A stretch of 64,000 bases of DNA, from contig NZ_MJUW02000122.1 of the NCBI RefSeq assembly GCF_001753675.2, forward strand, positions 1 through 64,000, given 5' to 3'. The translations under genes were made by a program, and so were the position numbers. The notes beneath the pieces were generated by a model. It ran no database searches, had not been told where the DNA came from, and saw only the letters and a program-made list of their open reading frames with translations. The stretch is from Candidatus Brocadia sapporoensis. Its GTDB lineage: Bacteria > Planctomycetota > Brocadiia > Brocadiales > Brocadiaceae. Below, piece after piece: positions 1-9,800 of the stretch (the stretch's first letter is position 1; the number at the start of each line of letters is the position of its first letter).

Positions 1-90
1 CAGACCATTTATCATCATGCGGTGTTCTTTGGACAATGCGTGTATGACATGCATTCTCGGAATGAGCGCGAATTTGTGAAAAGTAATTTC

Positions 91-220
91 GTAACCATTT
101 GGTTTTCGAAAAATTCCCAACAATAACCATGTTTCCCATGCCGTGTAGGGGCAGGTTTGAAACCTGCCCCTGCAATAAATACCATTCATGCAAAATGGTT
201 TTAAAAAGCTAAATTATTAC
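91..220. repeat. MITE-like element A, copy 1 (130 bp)
   Basis: The left end reads GTAACCATTTGGTTTTCGAA; the complement of the right end reads GTAATAATTTAGCTTTTTAA, so the ends are imperfect terminal inverted repeats. A second palindrome lies in the middle at 148-170 (arms GGGGCAGGTTT / AAACCTGCCCC). Related ends occur at 3425-3627, 6476-6710 and 20211, and the copy at 20211 shares the same central palindrome. No coding capacity is seen. Element boundaries are my reading of the inverted repeats, not proven by an empty site. Confidence 0.6.
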
Positions 221-273
221 AAAAGAAGATTTTGGCAAGTGTAAAATTGCCCCGATGCTTTTCAAAAAAAGGA

Positions 274-356
274 TGTTTTCGTTCAGACACTAACGATAGG
301 CCGGGGGTGTATTTCAGTATTTTACACACCCCTATATTACCTCTTTCCAGAGGGGA
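274..356. repeat. Half of repeat family B plus GC-rich palindrome
   Basis: Bases 274-292 read GTTTTCGTTCAGACACTA and match the right end of the element at 20712-20846. Directly after it, 325-356 holds a CACCCC...CCTCTTTCCAGAGGGG hairpin that resembles the palindromes at 10059-10125 and 61492-61530. The stretch 1-503 has no convincing gene; open frames on the plus strand here and across 448-818 look like shadows of the minus-strand gene. Confidence 0.45.
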
Positions 357-503
357 CTTAAAAGATCGAAATTCCTTATCATTTAATTGAGTTTACAGTA
401 ACTTATACCTGGTCTCCTCCTGTCTCTCCACTGTTTACAGGAAGATTATGGGGGCATTTAAAATTTGTGAATATCCATCTTTAGACAGTTTCATTTCAGA
501 AAT

Positions 504-1142
504 TCATCTTGGCAATCCGTTGTGCTCCTTGACGGAAGGAAGAATTGCGGTGAACACGTCGATTGCCGATATGGTACGGCCTGCTTTAAACCCAAAGCTT
601 GGATCATCAAGCAGGGGTGTCAGCATCAGTTCTTTGTCAGTGCAGTGTCCAATAAAATAGAGATTCAAAGCCGGTACTTGGACGGCAATATAAGAAGAAA
701 CAGGTATGCCCGTGGAGTCAGAGGCATTTCTTCGAATATTAGCAAGGATTTTAATCAGGTGAGGACCACCAAAATTTGTAGCATTCCAGGCCCCTTGAAT
801 TTTTTCTACAACAACTGAAGACCGTATCTGTTCTCTTGCTGTGAAAGGATAAATAATTTTATCGGCGTCTATGAGTAGTTTGTTGGAGTCGCTTCCCGGT
901 TTATACTCACGCAACTGATCAAGTTGTACGAGGAAAACACGAATAGGCTCCCCCAGGGCAACAGCAGACACTTTGTCGAGTGATTCAAAGCCCATTGCTT
1001 TGTAGTTCTGCCCGTTGACCAATTTGCGGAGTGTCACCATCGACTCAGATGCTACCTTCTGTGATTCGTTATTATCCGATTGAGCATTTGCATGCGCAAT
1101 CATCACTAACCATGGTAAGAGTAGTGCCATTAAGAGACGCAT
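504..1142 (-). CDS. Secreted protein of unknown function
   Basis: This is a 212-residue protein that I do not recognise. The N-terminus is a clear Sec signal peptide: a short charged start (MRLL), a hydrophobic core LLPWLVMIA and a likely cleavage after AHANA. The mature part is about 190 residues, soluble, with a mix of predicted helix and strand and a single GHC motif near residue 163. The start is supported by an excellent ribosome site (AAGGAGGAAAAC) immediately upstream; this site overlaps the end of the restored reading frame of the upstream protease-like gene, so the two genes form one unit. A role as partner, inhibitor or substrate of that protease is only inferred from proximity. Confidence 0.8.
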   Translation of the reverse strand: MRLLMALLLPWLVMIAHANAQSDNNESQKVASESMVTLRKLVNGQNYKAMGFESLDKVSAVALGEPIRVFLVQLDQLREYKPGSDSNKLLIDADKIIYPFTAREQIRSSVVVEKIQGAWNATNFGGPHLIKILANIRRNASDSTGIPVSSYIAVQVPALNLYFIGHCTDKELMLTPLLDDPSFGFKAGRTISAIDVFTAILPSVKEHNGLPR

Positions 1143-1156
1143 ATTTGTTTTCCTCC

Positions 1157-1746
1157 TTATTTATAGGTAATGTCGTAATAGTCATTCCAATGACTATCGC
1201 CTGAACCACTGACATACGCGGTATAGGTGATAACGCGTTGGTCGCCAATGTTTGGTGGCCATGGATCGTTGATGATTACATATCTGTCCCGTCTATAGTT
1301 ACATAACCAATTACAACCATCCTATGTCCTCCGCAGCCAGACCAGTGCCAGGAAAATGCAAATGGTTTCTTTTTACAGTAAATCGGGTCTTTTACTTGAT
1401 ACCAGCTTAAGGGTGTGCCGAAGGTGGTTTTAAATTCGAAGTTATACTTATCAAATTCCGGCCAAACGCTATTGAAGCATGTGGACGGCACGGGATTATT
1501 GCAGCAATCCGTGCTGCCGAATCTTTTGTTTGCTTGGTCACATTGGCTCACATCATGGCCCATAAAATCCATTATCATTTCACCACTGGCAGCCCAACAC
1601 CACATTGACGTCTCCTGTGGGTGCAACCTAACAGCTTGGGAGCCGATCACAGCAGGCTTGCACCAACCAGCCATAAATACTGAAGCCGCAAGTAAGCTGC
1701 CTAATAAAAGCCCCCGTCTTTTGGTTCTCACTAATTCTTTAGCCAC
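1157..1746 (-). pseudogene. Papain-like cysteine protease (C39/C70-type), frameshifted
   Basis: The uninterrupted frame (1276-1746, GTG start with AAGGAGGT eight bases upstream) gives 156 residues: a signal peptide, then HPQETSMWCWAASGEM with the nucleophile Cys in the typical Q..MWCWAA setting, and the catalytic His in GGHRMVVIGY. It stops early after DGTDM. In the shifted frame the sequence resumes at once as YVIINDPWPPNIGDQRVITY and ends YYDITYK at 1157. That tail contains the INDPWP motif that carries the third catalytic residue of this fold. A single-base change near 1280 therefore removes the catalytic Asn/Asp and about 40 residues. Either a recent inactivation, a phase-variable or programmed shift, or a sequencing error. 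Secreted location is inferred from the signal peptide. Confidence 0.75.
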
Positions 1747-1783
1747 GACAAGTACCTCCTTTTTCTTGTTAAATACCGTGTAA

Positions 1784-2358
1784 ATAACCTGTGTCTTTTA
1801 CATAACAATTGCCCACCATGACTTTTCAATTTGGCAATCAAAATGCAGCCAGCGTCATCATATATGACGAAGTGTAGGCCATGGGAGCAAAAACTGTTAT
1901 CTGCAGAGTCTATGTTATATGTTATGTTGTTAACTCTTTCGAGCTCCGTTTAAACCAACCTCCCTTCTCTGGGATGTCGTCGAGCGTCTATTTTGCCCAA
2001 CGGTCTCCCTTCTAAAAGTATTGAGCTGGAAGAACTCCTTTTTGGCAGATTTCTCCCCCTTTCCCCTGTATGCTTAACCCAGCTTTCTACGAAAGCTGGG
2101 TTAAATGGTAACCGGTTTCTGTCTTTCAAAATTACGGTTGATCTCGCCCACATGGAAACATCTTCGGCAGTAAGGCTGTTTTTTGTGTACAGTAAGGTTG
2201 TCTAAGGAACTCACTTCTCTGTGCTCTCAAAGACCCTTTGCTTTGCGTCCCCTGATTACTCAGGGTTTGCCCTTATCGTAATGTTTTTGTTTATTTCTTC
2301 ATTCTGTGAAAACCATTGCTATCAATCATCATTTAGATGTCAAGAAAAATAATAAATA
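1784..2358. other. Intergenic region without convincing gene
   Basis: Open frames at 1950-2153 (minus) and 1993-2205 (plus) overlap each other, have no convincing ribosome sites and resemble no family, so I leave them out. The only clear structure is the hairpin at 2074-2104. Confidence 0.5.
2074..2104. repeat. Perfect 14-bp-arm hairpin
   Basis: TTAACCCAGCTTTC, a three-base loop (TAC), then GAAAGCTGGGTTAA: perfect arms. It is followed by ATGGTAACC, reminiscent of the GTAACCAT ends of repeat family A. It has no U-tract, so a REP-like element is more likely than a factor-independent terminator. Confidence 0.55.
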
Positions 2359-2361
2359 GTA

Positions 2362-2389
2362 TTGAGTTCTTTTCGAAACATTCTATAAT
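2362..2389 (+). promoter_or_regulatory. Sigma-70-type promoter for nadC
   Basis: TTGAGT at 2362-2367 and a perfect TATAAT at 2384-2389 are separated by 16 bases. Transcription would begin near 2396, only about six bases before the upstream in-frame GTG at 2402, which favours the ATG at 2459 as the nadC start. Confidence 0.55.
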
Positions 2390-2458
2390 GACGAGTAAAG
2401 AGTGATTCGTGAGATGTTGACAGACAAAAGACAAAAAAATGGAAGACGGGTAGTTATT

Positions 2459-3370
2459 ATGTACTTACAAAACATATTCGAGCCAGCGAAAATTGACAAC
2501 CTTATTCAATTAGCCATTCAGGAAGACATTTTTACAGGGGATATTACGACCGAGAATCTTATTCCGGAAAACCTGATTGTTGAAGGGGCGTTTATTGCTA
2601 AAGAAAATGGGATTATTGCCGGATTGCCGGTTGTTGAGTATTTTTTTCTAAAACGGGACAAGAATGTTTTTTTTAAACAATGGGTAAAGGACGGGATTTT
2701 TGTTCATAAAGGTGAGACCATTGCCACGATACATGGCAGTGCGAAGATATTACTCTCTGGTGAGCGGATTGCCTTAAATTTCCTGCAAAGGCTTTCAGGA
2801 ATTGCGACGTTAACTGCGCAGTTTGTTGAACGTGTCAAACCTTCAAAAGCTTCCGTTTTAGATACAAGAAAGACAATCCCCGGCTGGCGATATTTGGAAA
2901 AATATGCAGTGACCGTGGGCGGTGGAGTTAACCATCGAATGGGACTCTACGACCAGGTGCTCATAAAAGACAATCATCTGGATATCATGAAAAACAAACT
3001 ATCCTATGATCTTCCTTCCCATGTCAGCATTATAGAAAAGGCTGTCTCGATATTGCGGCAAACGATAAACAAAGGTGTTTTGATCGAGGTAGAGACAAGG
3101 ACGCCGGAAGAAATAAAAAATGCCCTCAAGTCAGGGGTTGATATAATTTTGTTTGATAATATGAGCATCCAACAGTTAAATACTGCGGTGAGAATGGTTA
3201 ATGAATGGAACTATAGTGAGGGTGTACGCCGACCGCTTACGGAGGCGTCGGGAAATATTAACCTCGAAAGTGTACACCTTGTGGCACAAACGGGTGTAGA
3301 CAGAATCTCTATTGGCGCCATTACACATTCAGCAAAGGCTCTGGATATTTCGCTGGAAATATCCAGGTAA
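2459..3370 (+). CDS. nadC: Nicotinate-nucleotide pyrophosphorylase (carboxylating)
   Basis: Quinolinate phosphoribosyltransferase converts quinolinate and PRPP to nicotinate mononucleotide, CO2 and pyrophosphate in de novo NAD synthesis in the cytosol. From the ATG at 2459 the protein is 303 residues, close to the family length. Visible motifs: EDIFTGDITTENL near the N-terminus, LNFLQRLSGIATLT, DTRKTIPGWRYLEKYAV, the substrate-binding HRMGLYDQVLIKDNHL, IEVETRTPEE and the C-terminal DRISIGAITHS. The frame is open back to a GTG at 2402, but the predicted promoter leaves almost no leader for that start. No nadA or nadB is in the window, so it seems to be a single-gene unit. A short stretch (VRRPLTEASGNINLESV) is a little unusual between the last two barrel strands. 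Confidence 0.95.
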   Translation: MYLQNIFEPAKIDNLIQLAIQEDIFTGDITTENLIPENLIVEGAFIAKENGIIAGLPVVEYFFLKRDKNVFFKQWVKDGIFVHKGETIATIHGSAKILLSGERIALNFLQRLSGIATLTAQFVERVKPSKASVLDTRKTIPGWRYLEKYAVTVGGGVNHRMGLYDQVLIKDNHLDIMKNKLSYDLPSHVSIIEKAVSILRQTINKGVLIEVETRTPEEIKNALKSGVDIILFDNMSIQQLNTAVRMVNEWNYSEGVRRPLTEASGNINLESVHLVAQTGVDRISIGAITHSAKALDISLEISR

Positions 3371-3424
3371 ATATTTCAAAAATTGGTTGAATGCGAAAGA
3401 TTTGTTCAATAGAATTAAACTTTT

Positions 3425-3627
3425 GTAACCATTTGGCTCTTTGAAAAAGGTAGCGCCGGCCGTCCGACGAAGTTCACGACAAAATCCCTTGTGGTCGGCT
3501 GCCTACGGGCGGGCATTGTGCGGGGGGCTTCGTAGTGAACTCTGTCGAACGATAAACCACCCGCGCTGTGGGGTATATTTTGTGAAGATTCCCATTGCAG
3601 GTGTTTTTCAAAGAGCGAAATGGTTAC
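3425..3627. repeat. MITE-like element A, copy 2 (203 bp)
   Basis: Left end GTAACCATTTGGCTCTTTGA; complement of the right end GTAACCATTTCGCTCTTTGA, so the terminal inverted repeats are nearly perfect over about 24 bp. The interior is much more GC-rich than the surroundings and itself contains inverted pieces (CGAAGTTCACGACA and TAGTGAACTCTGTCG). The short opposing frames inside it are not believable genes. The element fills the 370-bp gap between nadC and kdsB. Confidence 0.7.
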
Positions 3628-3739
3628 CAATTTTTAATTCCTAAAAGGTGATTGTATCAGAATGGCCATGATTTTCTTTATACTCCGCGTTCGGCGGCAA
3701 GAAGTTGAGGCTGAAGAATTCCATGATTGAATGTAGCGT

Positions 3740-4495
3740 ATGAAGGCGGTTGTTATAATCCCTGCAAGATATGCGTCGACCCGGCTGCCTTGTAAATTGA
3801 TCCTGCCAGAAGTCAAGTCCGTTACCGGAAAATATATCATAGAGCACGTCTATCAAAACGTAAAACAGGCGCGACGCATTCACCGGGTTATTGTTGCAAC
3901 GGATAACCGGCTTATCTATGATATTGTGAAAGGTTTTGGCGGCGATGTGGAGATGACTTCCGTATCGCATACCTCAGGAACAGACCGGATTGCCGAGGTC
4001 GCGGGAAGGTTAGACGCCGATATCGTTGTGAATGTGCAGGGGGATGAGCCGGAAATGAATGCGGATATGGTCGACCAGGTTATTGATGCCCTGGCTGATG
4101 AAAAGACCGCCGTCATGGCAACTCTTGCACATAAGATAAGTGATACTACAGAATTATCCAATCCCAATGTGGTAAAGGTTGTACGGGATAATTGCGGATA
4201 CGCACTCTACTTTTCCCGCTCGCAGATTCCTTATGTGCGTGATAATAGAGAACCCCTCAGTGAACCCGGTATTATTTTTCTGAGGCATCTGGGTCTTTAT
4301 GCATACAAAAGAGAGTTTTTATTGCACTACTCCAAACTCACCTCTTCCGTTTTAGAACACGCGGAAAAGCTGGAACAGCTCAGGGCGCTTTCCAACGGTT
4401 ACAAAATCAAAGTGGCAATTACCGAATACACTTCCCGAGGCATTGACACGCGGGAGGACTTGATGGCTTTTTTGGAAAGATACAAACATGACTAA
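3740..4495 (+). CDS. kdsB: 3-deoxy-manno-octulosonate cytidylyltransferase
   Basis: CMP-KDO synthetase activates KDO with CTP for the inner core of lipopolysaccharide, so the cell is expected to have a Gram-negative outer membrane. The 251-residue protein begins [18 protein letters not shown], the nucleotidyltransferase signature; further family motifs are [43 protein letters not shown] and the C-terminal [12 protein letters not shown]. Length is usual for the family. Its last eight bases overlap the start of pyrG, which makes the CTP that KdsB consumes, so translational coupling is likely. Confidence 0.96.
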   Translation: MKAVVIIPARYASTRLPCKLILPEVKSVTGKYIIEHVYQNVKQARRIHRVIVATDNRLIYDIVKGFGGDVEMTSVSHTSGTDRIAEVAGRLDADIVVNVQGDEPEMNADMVDQVIDALADEKTAVMATLAHKISDTTELSNPNVVKVVRDNCGYALYFSRSQIPYVRDNREPLSEPGIIFLRHLGLYAYKREFLLHYSKLTSSVLEHAEKLEQLRALSNGYKIKVAITEYTSRGIDTREDLMAFLERYKHD

Positions 4496-6083
4496 ACATA
4501 TCTTTGTTACAGGTGGCGTAGTTTCTTCTCTCGGTAAAGGGCTCAACTCTGCATCCATTGGGTTGTTGCTGGAGAGCAGAGGACTTAAGGTACGACTGCA
4601 AAAATTTGATCCCTATGTGAATATCGATCCCGGGACGATGAGTCCCTATGAACATGGGGAGGTTTATGTAACGGACGACGGTGCGGAGACAGACCTGGAC
4701 TTAGGGCATTATGAACGATTTACCAATAGCAGAACGAACCGGTACTGTAATTTTACAACGGGTTCGATCTATTATTCTGTTATCACAAAAGAACGTAAAG
4801 GTGAGTATTTAGGAAAGACCGTGCAGGTAATCCCCCATATTACCAATGAAATCATCGAATGTATCCAGAAGCTGGATGGGCCAGATACGGATATTGTTAT
4901 ATCCGAAATTGGCGGTATTGTGGGTGATATTGAAAACCAGCCGTTCCTTGAGGCTATCAGGCAGTTTGGCCAAAGGGTGGGGCGGGAAAACGTGCTCTAC
5001 ATTCACCTTACTCTCGTCCCTTTTTTGAGTGCAGCAGAGGAGATTAAGACAAAACCGACCCAGCATAGCGTTGGTATGCTGCGGCAGGCAGGCATTCAGC
5101 CGGACATTATTATTTGCAGGACAGAAAAGCACCTTGGCGTTGAGGTAAAAGAAAAATTGTCCCTTTTTTGTAATGTGGATAAAAATGCAATTATTGAAGA
5201 ACGGGATGTGAAGCCCTATCTTTATGAGATACCGCTTATCCTTATCGATCAGGGCCTGGATACGTTTATCATACAGAAACTAGAACTGAAAACAAATGGT
5301 AATACTATCGATCGATGGTTGTCAATATTGGAGATATTGAAAAATCCAACTCAGGCTACCGAGATAGCGATCGTCGGTAAATATATTGCACATCAGTCAG
5401 CCTATGAGTCTATTTACGAATCCCTGATTCATGGGGGCATTGGGAATAACGCCCGGGTACGGGTGCGCAGGGTAGAATCTGAGGACGTGGAAAAGAACGG
5501 GGCAAGGGCACATCTGGAAGGGGCAAGAGGGATTCTCGTTCCCGGCGGATTTGGGGTGCGCGGGGTTGAGGGTAAGATTGAAGCGATACGGTATGCACGG
5601 GAAAACAAGATCCCCTTCTTTGGCATTTGCCTCGGAATGCAATGCGCCGCCATTGAATTTGCGCGGAATGTATGCAATCTCAAGAGTGCAAACAGCACGG
5701 AATTTGACATCAATACTCCTGATCCGGTAATCAGCTTGTTGGAAGAGCAGCGCGCTGTGTCGTCTAAAGGCGGGACCATGAGGCTTGGGGCGCAACCGTG
5801 TGTCCTTCATGAAGGTACAAAGGCATTTAAGGCATACGGAAGCAGGGAGATCTCAGAACGGCACCGGCACAGGTATGAATTTAATAATCGCTATACAGAG
5901 CTGTTTGTGGACAGGGGCATGGTTTTTAGCGGATATACCTCTGACAAGCAATTCGTAGAAATCATGGAACTCAGGGATCACCCCTGGTTTGTTTGTGTGC
6001 AGTTTCATCCGGAATTTAAGTCGAAGCCCACCGACCCCCATCCCTTATTCAGGGAATTTATCCGGGCATCGTTGCAGCAATAG
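4488..6083 (+). CDS. pyrG: CTP synthase
   Basis: Converts UTP, ATP and glutamine to CTP. The 531-residue protein has the synthetase domain first ([21 protein letters not shown]-loop, [32 protein letters not shown]) and a class I glutamine amidotransferase domain in the C-terminal half, with [11 protein letters not shown], the nucleophile Cys in [11 protein letters not shown] and the His/Glu pair in [10 protein letters not shown]. Length is typical. It overlaps kdsB by eight bases and the pair probably forms one transcript. No terminator is obvious downstream; element A copy 3 starts about 390 bases after the stop. Confidence 0.97.
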   Translation: MTKHIFVTGGVVSSLGKGLNSASIGLLLESRGLKVRLQKFDPYVNIDPGTMSPYEHGEVYVTDDGAETDLDLGHYERFTNSRTNRYCNFTTGSIYYSVITKERKGEYLGKTVQVIPHITNEIIECIQKLDGPDTDIVISEIGGIVGDIENQPFLEAIRQFGQRVGRENVLYIHLTLVPFLSAAEEIKTKPTQHSVGMLRQAGIQPDIIICRTEKHLGVEVKEKLSLFCNVDKNAIIEERDVKPYLYEIPLILIDQGLDTFIIQKLELKTNGNTIDRWLSILEILKNPTQATEIAIVGKYIAHQSAYESIYESLIHGGIGNNARVRVRRVESEDVEKNGARAHLEGARGILVPGGFGVRGVEGKIEAIRYARENKIPFFGICLGMQCAAIEFARNVCNLKSANSTEFDINTPDPVISLLEEQRAVSSKGGTMRLGAQPCVLHEGTKAFKAYGSREISERHRHRYEFNNRYTELFVDRGMVFSGYTSDKQFVEIMELRDHPWFVCVQFHPEFKSKPTDPHPLFREFIRASLQQ

Positions 6084-6806
6084 GGAACACTTTTTCCCTG
6101 TATTTTCCAAAGAAAATATTGATATTTTAGCCAAAATGCTGACTCACAAATTTCGTGCTTCGCCTGCCTATCGGACAAATGGGGAACCTGCCTTTTCGGT
6201 AGGGCATTGATCACTGCTGTCCAAATTAGCTGAGAAGTCCAGGTACAGGCCTTGAATTTACTGGCATTTTGGACAAGTATTCGTTGTTTTTAAAATCGGG
6301 TTATCATAAACAATGGTTCGAACATTTTTTATTGAAAAAGTAAAAGAGGAGTATCATAGATCCTCGCGAGAGAATTTTACAAATGCCACAATAAGAGGAT
6401 ATATGGCACATCCAACTTACCGAGACGATTTTAAACCAAATGAAAGGTATACGCAAATCACAAGTTAAATTTATGGTAACAGCTTAGCTTTTTGAAAGGG
6501 AATTCCCATGCATTTTATTTGTATGGTAAGAGATGAAACATTTGCTGCCTTGTGACACACCCCCGACCTCTCTTTTTAGAAGGGGAGAGCAAGAGCCCTT
6601 TCTGGAAAAAAGGGATTTAGGGGTGAGTTTGATGCGATCAAACGCCTTGTCTTTTATAAAGAGCAGCAACCTTCATGTTGCTGGGATTTTTCAAAAAACG
6701 GAATTGTTACAAAAAATACAATCTGTTTATCAAGGACTGAGAAGTTACGGCGCTATTGCCGCTTAAATTTGTCTGAACTGTTGTATATACAAAGCACTAC
6801 TTAAAT
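6084..6806. other. Intergenic region, mostly repeat element
   Basis: I see no gene. The stretch 6084-6475 has no recognisable feature, and 6476-6710 is a family A element. Short frames on both strands have no ribosome sites or family resemblance. Confidence 0.5.
6476..6710. repeat. MITE-like element A, copy 3 (235 bp)
   Basis: Left end GTAACAGCTTAGCTTTTTGA; complement of the right end GTAACAATTCCGTTTTTTGA. Inside, sub-terminal GGGAATTCCCATG is partly mirrored by CATGTTGCTGGGA. It contains a nested CACCCCC...CCTCTCTTTTT...AAGGGG palindrome of the family seen at 325 and 10059. It lies between pyrG and the restriction-like gene. Confidence 0.6.
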
Positions 6807-9800
6807 TTATAAATGTAAATGGCTAAATATTTTTTTAATATATACCCAATCTTTTTCACTTTGAAAAACCACATGATTTGCCTCTAGTTCTTCTTTTTTC
6901 AATTGTTTTTCCCACCACTTTATCTGCTTAAATTCAGTAACAGAAACGACAAACGAATTCAAAATGGTATCGTGATCACCAATTTGCTTTTCCAGGGTTT
7001 TTATCTCTTTATGAAAACGTATCTTTGGATCATCAATGCCTTTTGCATGGCGAATGCCGTGCGGGTCGACAAAACTTACGTACTGCTTTCCAGAAAACAC
7101 TAACCACATAATAAAATCTGGATAAAAATTATGTGCCTGAAAAAAACCTACACCCCTACCTTTGCCCAGGTTCCGGAGCAAATATAACTCTTTATCCTGA
7201 AAATAGTCGGTATTGCCCTCGAAATAGTTCTTTAAATCAATAACAAACTGATTTTCACCCTCATTCAATGCAACTGGCATCACCTTTATTTCACTATCTT
7301 TTATGTAAATCAGGGGTTTGTATAAATGCTGATCAAATGAAAATGAACGGAGTGATCTAAACTCAAAATCGCTGAAATCGTGACGTCCTATCTTTTGCTT
7401 TAGCTCTTTCAGTTTGGCAATGATGTCATCACGTGACCTCTCAACGAGGAAGGTATATTCATCTACGATATTACCCTTTTTCCCTTGTGCTTCTAAGGCT
7501 GCTTCGACCTCATCAAGATACCTATACTCCATCTTGTCTTTTTCATAATCTAACTTCTTTGCATGGTAAAAATGGTCACAATATTTTTTTAGTAGTGTTA
7601 TTGCTATTTCCTGCCATAAACGCACCTGCTCAAAAGAACGAAATACAAGCTCTTCTTCCGGAATATAGAGAACATACCAATCCGTCCGTTCCAATAAAAC
7701 GGGCAGTATATCCTTTTTAATATTGAGATTATGATAGGCACGCTCGTTCTTATATTTTTGCAATTCAAAATAGACATTCTCATAATCAATAAAGGCACGT
7801 TGCTCATCTCCCAGCTTTCCTTCATGAAGTGTCGCTGTTGCTGAAGATCGTGCCAAACGACTCTGAATTGCTTCGATTTTTGGATACCAATCAACGATTA
7901 TGGGACGTTCAAGTAAATACTCATCAGGTTCTCCCAGTGTCGGTCTTTCGCCATCCTTCTTGAAATCTACCCCTTCCTTCAGTTGTGGATATTTCAGTTT
8001 TCTTGTACCAAGGTTGGAAATTGCAGGGATGACAATCTCTTCGTAATCATCCTTTCCCTTCACCCCTTCCTCTTCTAAATATTCACGAAATTGGCGCATA
8101 TAATCAGCCTTAATCCCAAAAACATTCAGCGTCTCAACGGTTCCAATGTGCTTTGGCACTTTGGTTGTTTTTATATACGAGCTTCGTTTTAAACTCAGCT
8201 CGTATCCCTTCAACCGGACTCCCCGACCAAACAATTGAATAATTTCCGACCCTTCTGACCTGCCTATGTTCATAAGCCCCATAGTGCTTACGCGCCAGCT
8301 GTTCCATCCTTCGGTAAATTTCTTTGACCCGATAAGTATTTTCACCGGAGAATGCCTCTCTGAGAGCTGGTGAAAAAGCGAGTCAGAAAAATCTTTATCC
8401 GATGCAGAAATACCATTCTGTTCACAGAGCTTTATCAGCTCACGATCATCGCCAACGTTAATAACACCAAAATACTCGTTATCTCCCAGTCTTAAACCAA
8501 TTTCACCCTGAACACCCTTTAGATTATCCAGATGCATCTGCGCCTCGGTAGTACCACAATTAAACACCAGCTTTCTAACATCTGCGTATACATCCAGAGC
8601 GCTCATCCCCTTTTCAATCAAATAGGTAAAACGTCCGGCAAAAAGGTCTCTGCCCTGGGTGTCGTTGAGTTGAGATGTGTCTGTTAAAAGTCTATCGATA
8701 TACTCAATCGATTGCTGTGTATTCTTCAGAAAACCATTCAGAAACAGTAAAATATCGACAACATCAGATACCTTCTTTTTCTCTTCTGTGCGAACCGCAG
8801 TTACCTTACTTCCTACAAATACCCACAGCGGCTCTTCCAATAAAAACGGAGAAAATTCCCTCTCGTGTTCTTCATATATGAGAAGTTGCTGGTAAAAACT
8901 CAGGAGGCATGCGGTAAGATAGAGTTCCCTTTGCTCCTCATGGCGGTCTTCCGCAAGGTTTAAGATAGAATATTCCTTGCCATACCCGTCCCGGTAAAAA
9001 TATTTATATGAGTAATCAAACACAATGCATTTCGCATACTGCAGAAGCATTTCTTTTTTACCCGATGCCTTCATTGCCTGGCCAAAGGTAGCTGAATACT
9101 CAAAGGAAAAACCCTGTTCACACAGTCGATTCCGCTTATCCATCCACTCCTCTCCGCCAGCGCCGCGGTGTCCCTCGTCAACAAGCACCAGATTATTTCC
9201 CTCAAAACAATCCACACCCACTGTCTTTTCCCCTGATTCTTCCTTGAGTTTGTGCACATCAATAATCTCAATGGCATTACTGCGAAAGAGTCCCATTGCG
9301 TCTTTGTTAAAAAGCTCTGCGTCCATGCCTGATAACAAGAATTCTCTTCTGTGCTGCTCTGAAAGCCCTTCATTCGGTGTTAAAAGGATGGTTCTGTTCA
9401 CCTCATTCTGTCTGCCATACTTCTTCAGATAATAATGGTACTGGAGTATATTGACGTGCATAATCAACGTCTTGCCGGAACCTGTTGCCTGCCAGAAGGC
9501 GATTTTGTTAAGGTCGTCAGATGTATATGATTCCACCTGTTCCCCTGGTTCTTTATCCCTGTTGAATTGTGTAACAAAGTTATTCAATTCAACCAGAAAT
9601 TTTTGGGGATTTTGGAAATACTTATCCAGATAAATCTCCGTAAAGAGGAGCGCCATATATTGGAAATATTTCCAGCGAAACCCTTCGCGTCTTCTGGAAA
9701 TGCGCAGTGTGTGGCTTACGATATTTTGATCGTATTCCAGAAGCATATCATTAGGCAGAGCCTGCCTTTCAAAAAGTTTATTCACCAGATGGTTATGGAA

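Noticed and set aside
448-818. Two plus-strand open frames opposite the secreted protein gene
   Set aside because: They are antisense to a gene with a signal peptide and strong ribosome site and have no family resemblance.
1950-2205. Overlapping small frames on both strands
   Set aside because: They mirror each other across a hairpin and lack ribosome sites.
3415-3644. Two opposing small frames between nadC and kdsB
   Set aside because: Both are produced by the GC-rich interior of a family A repeat.
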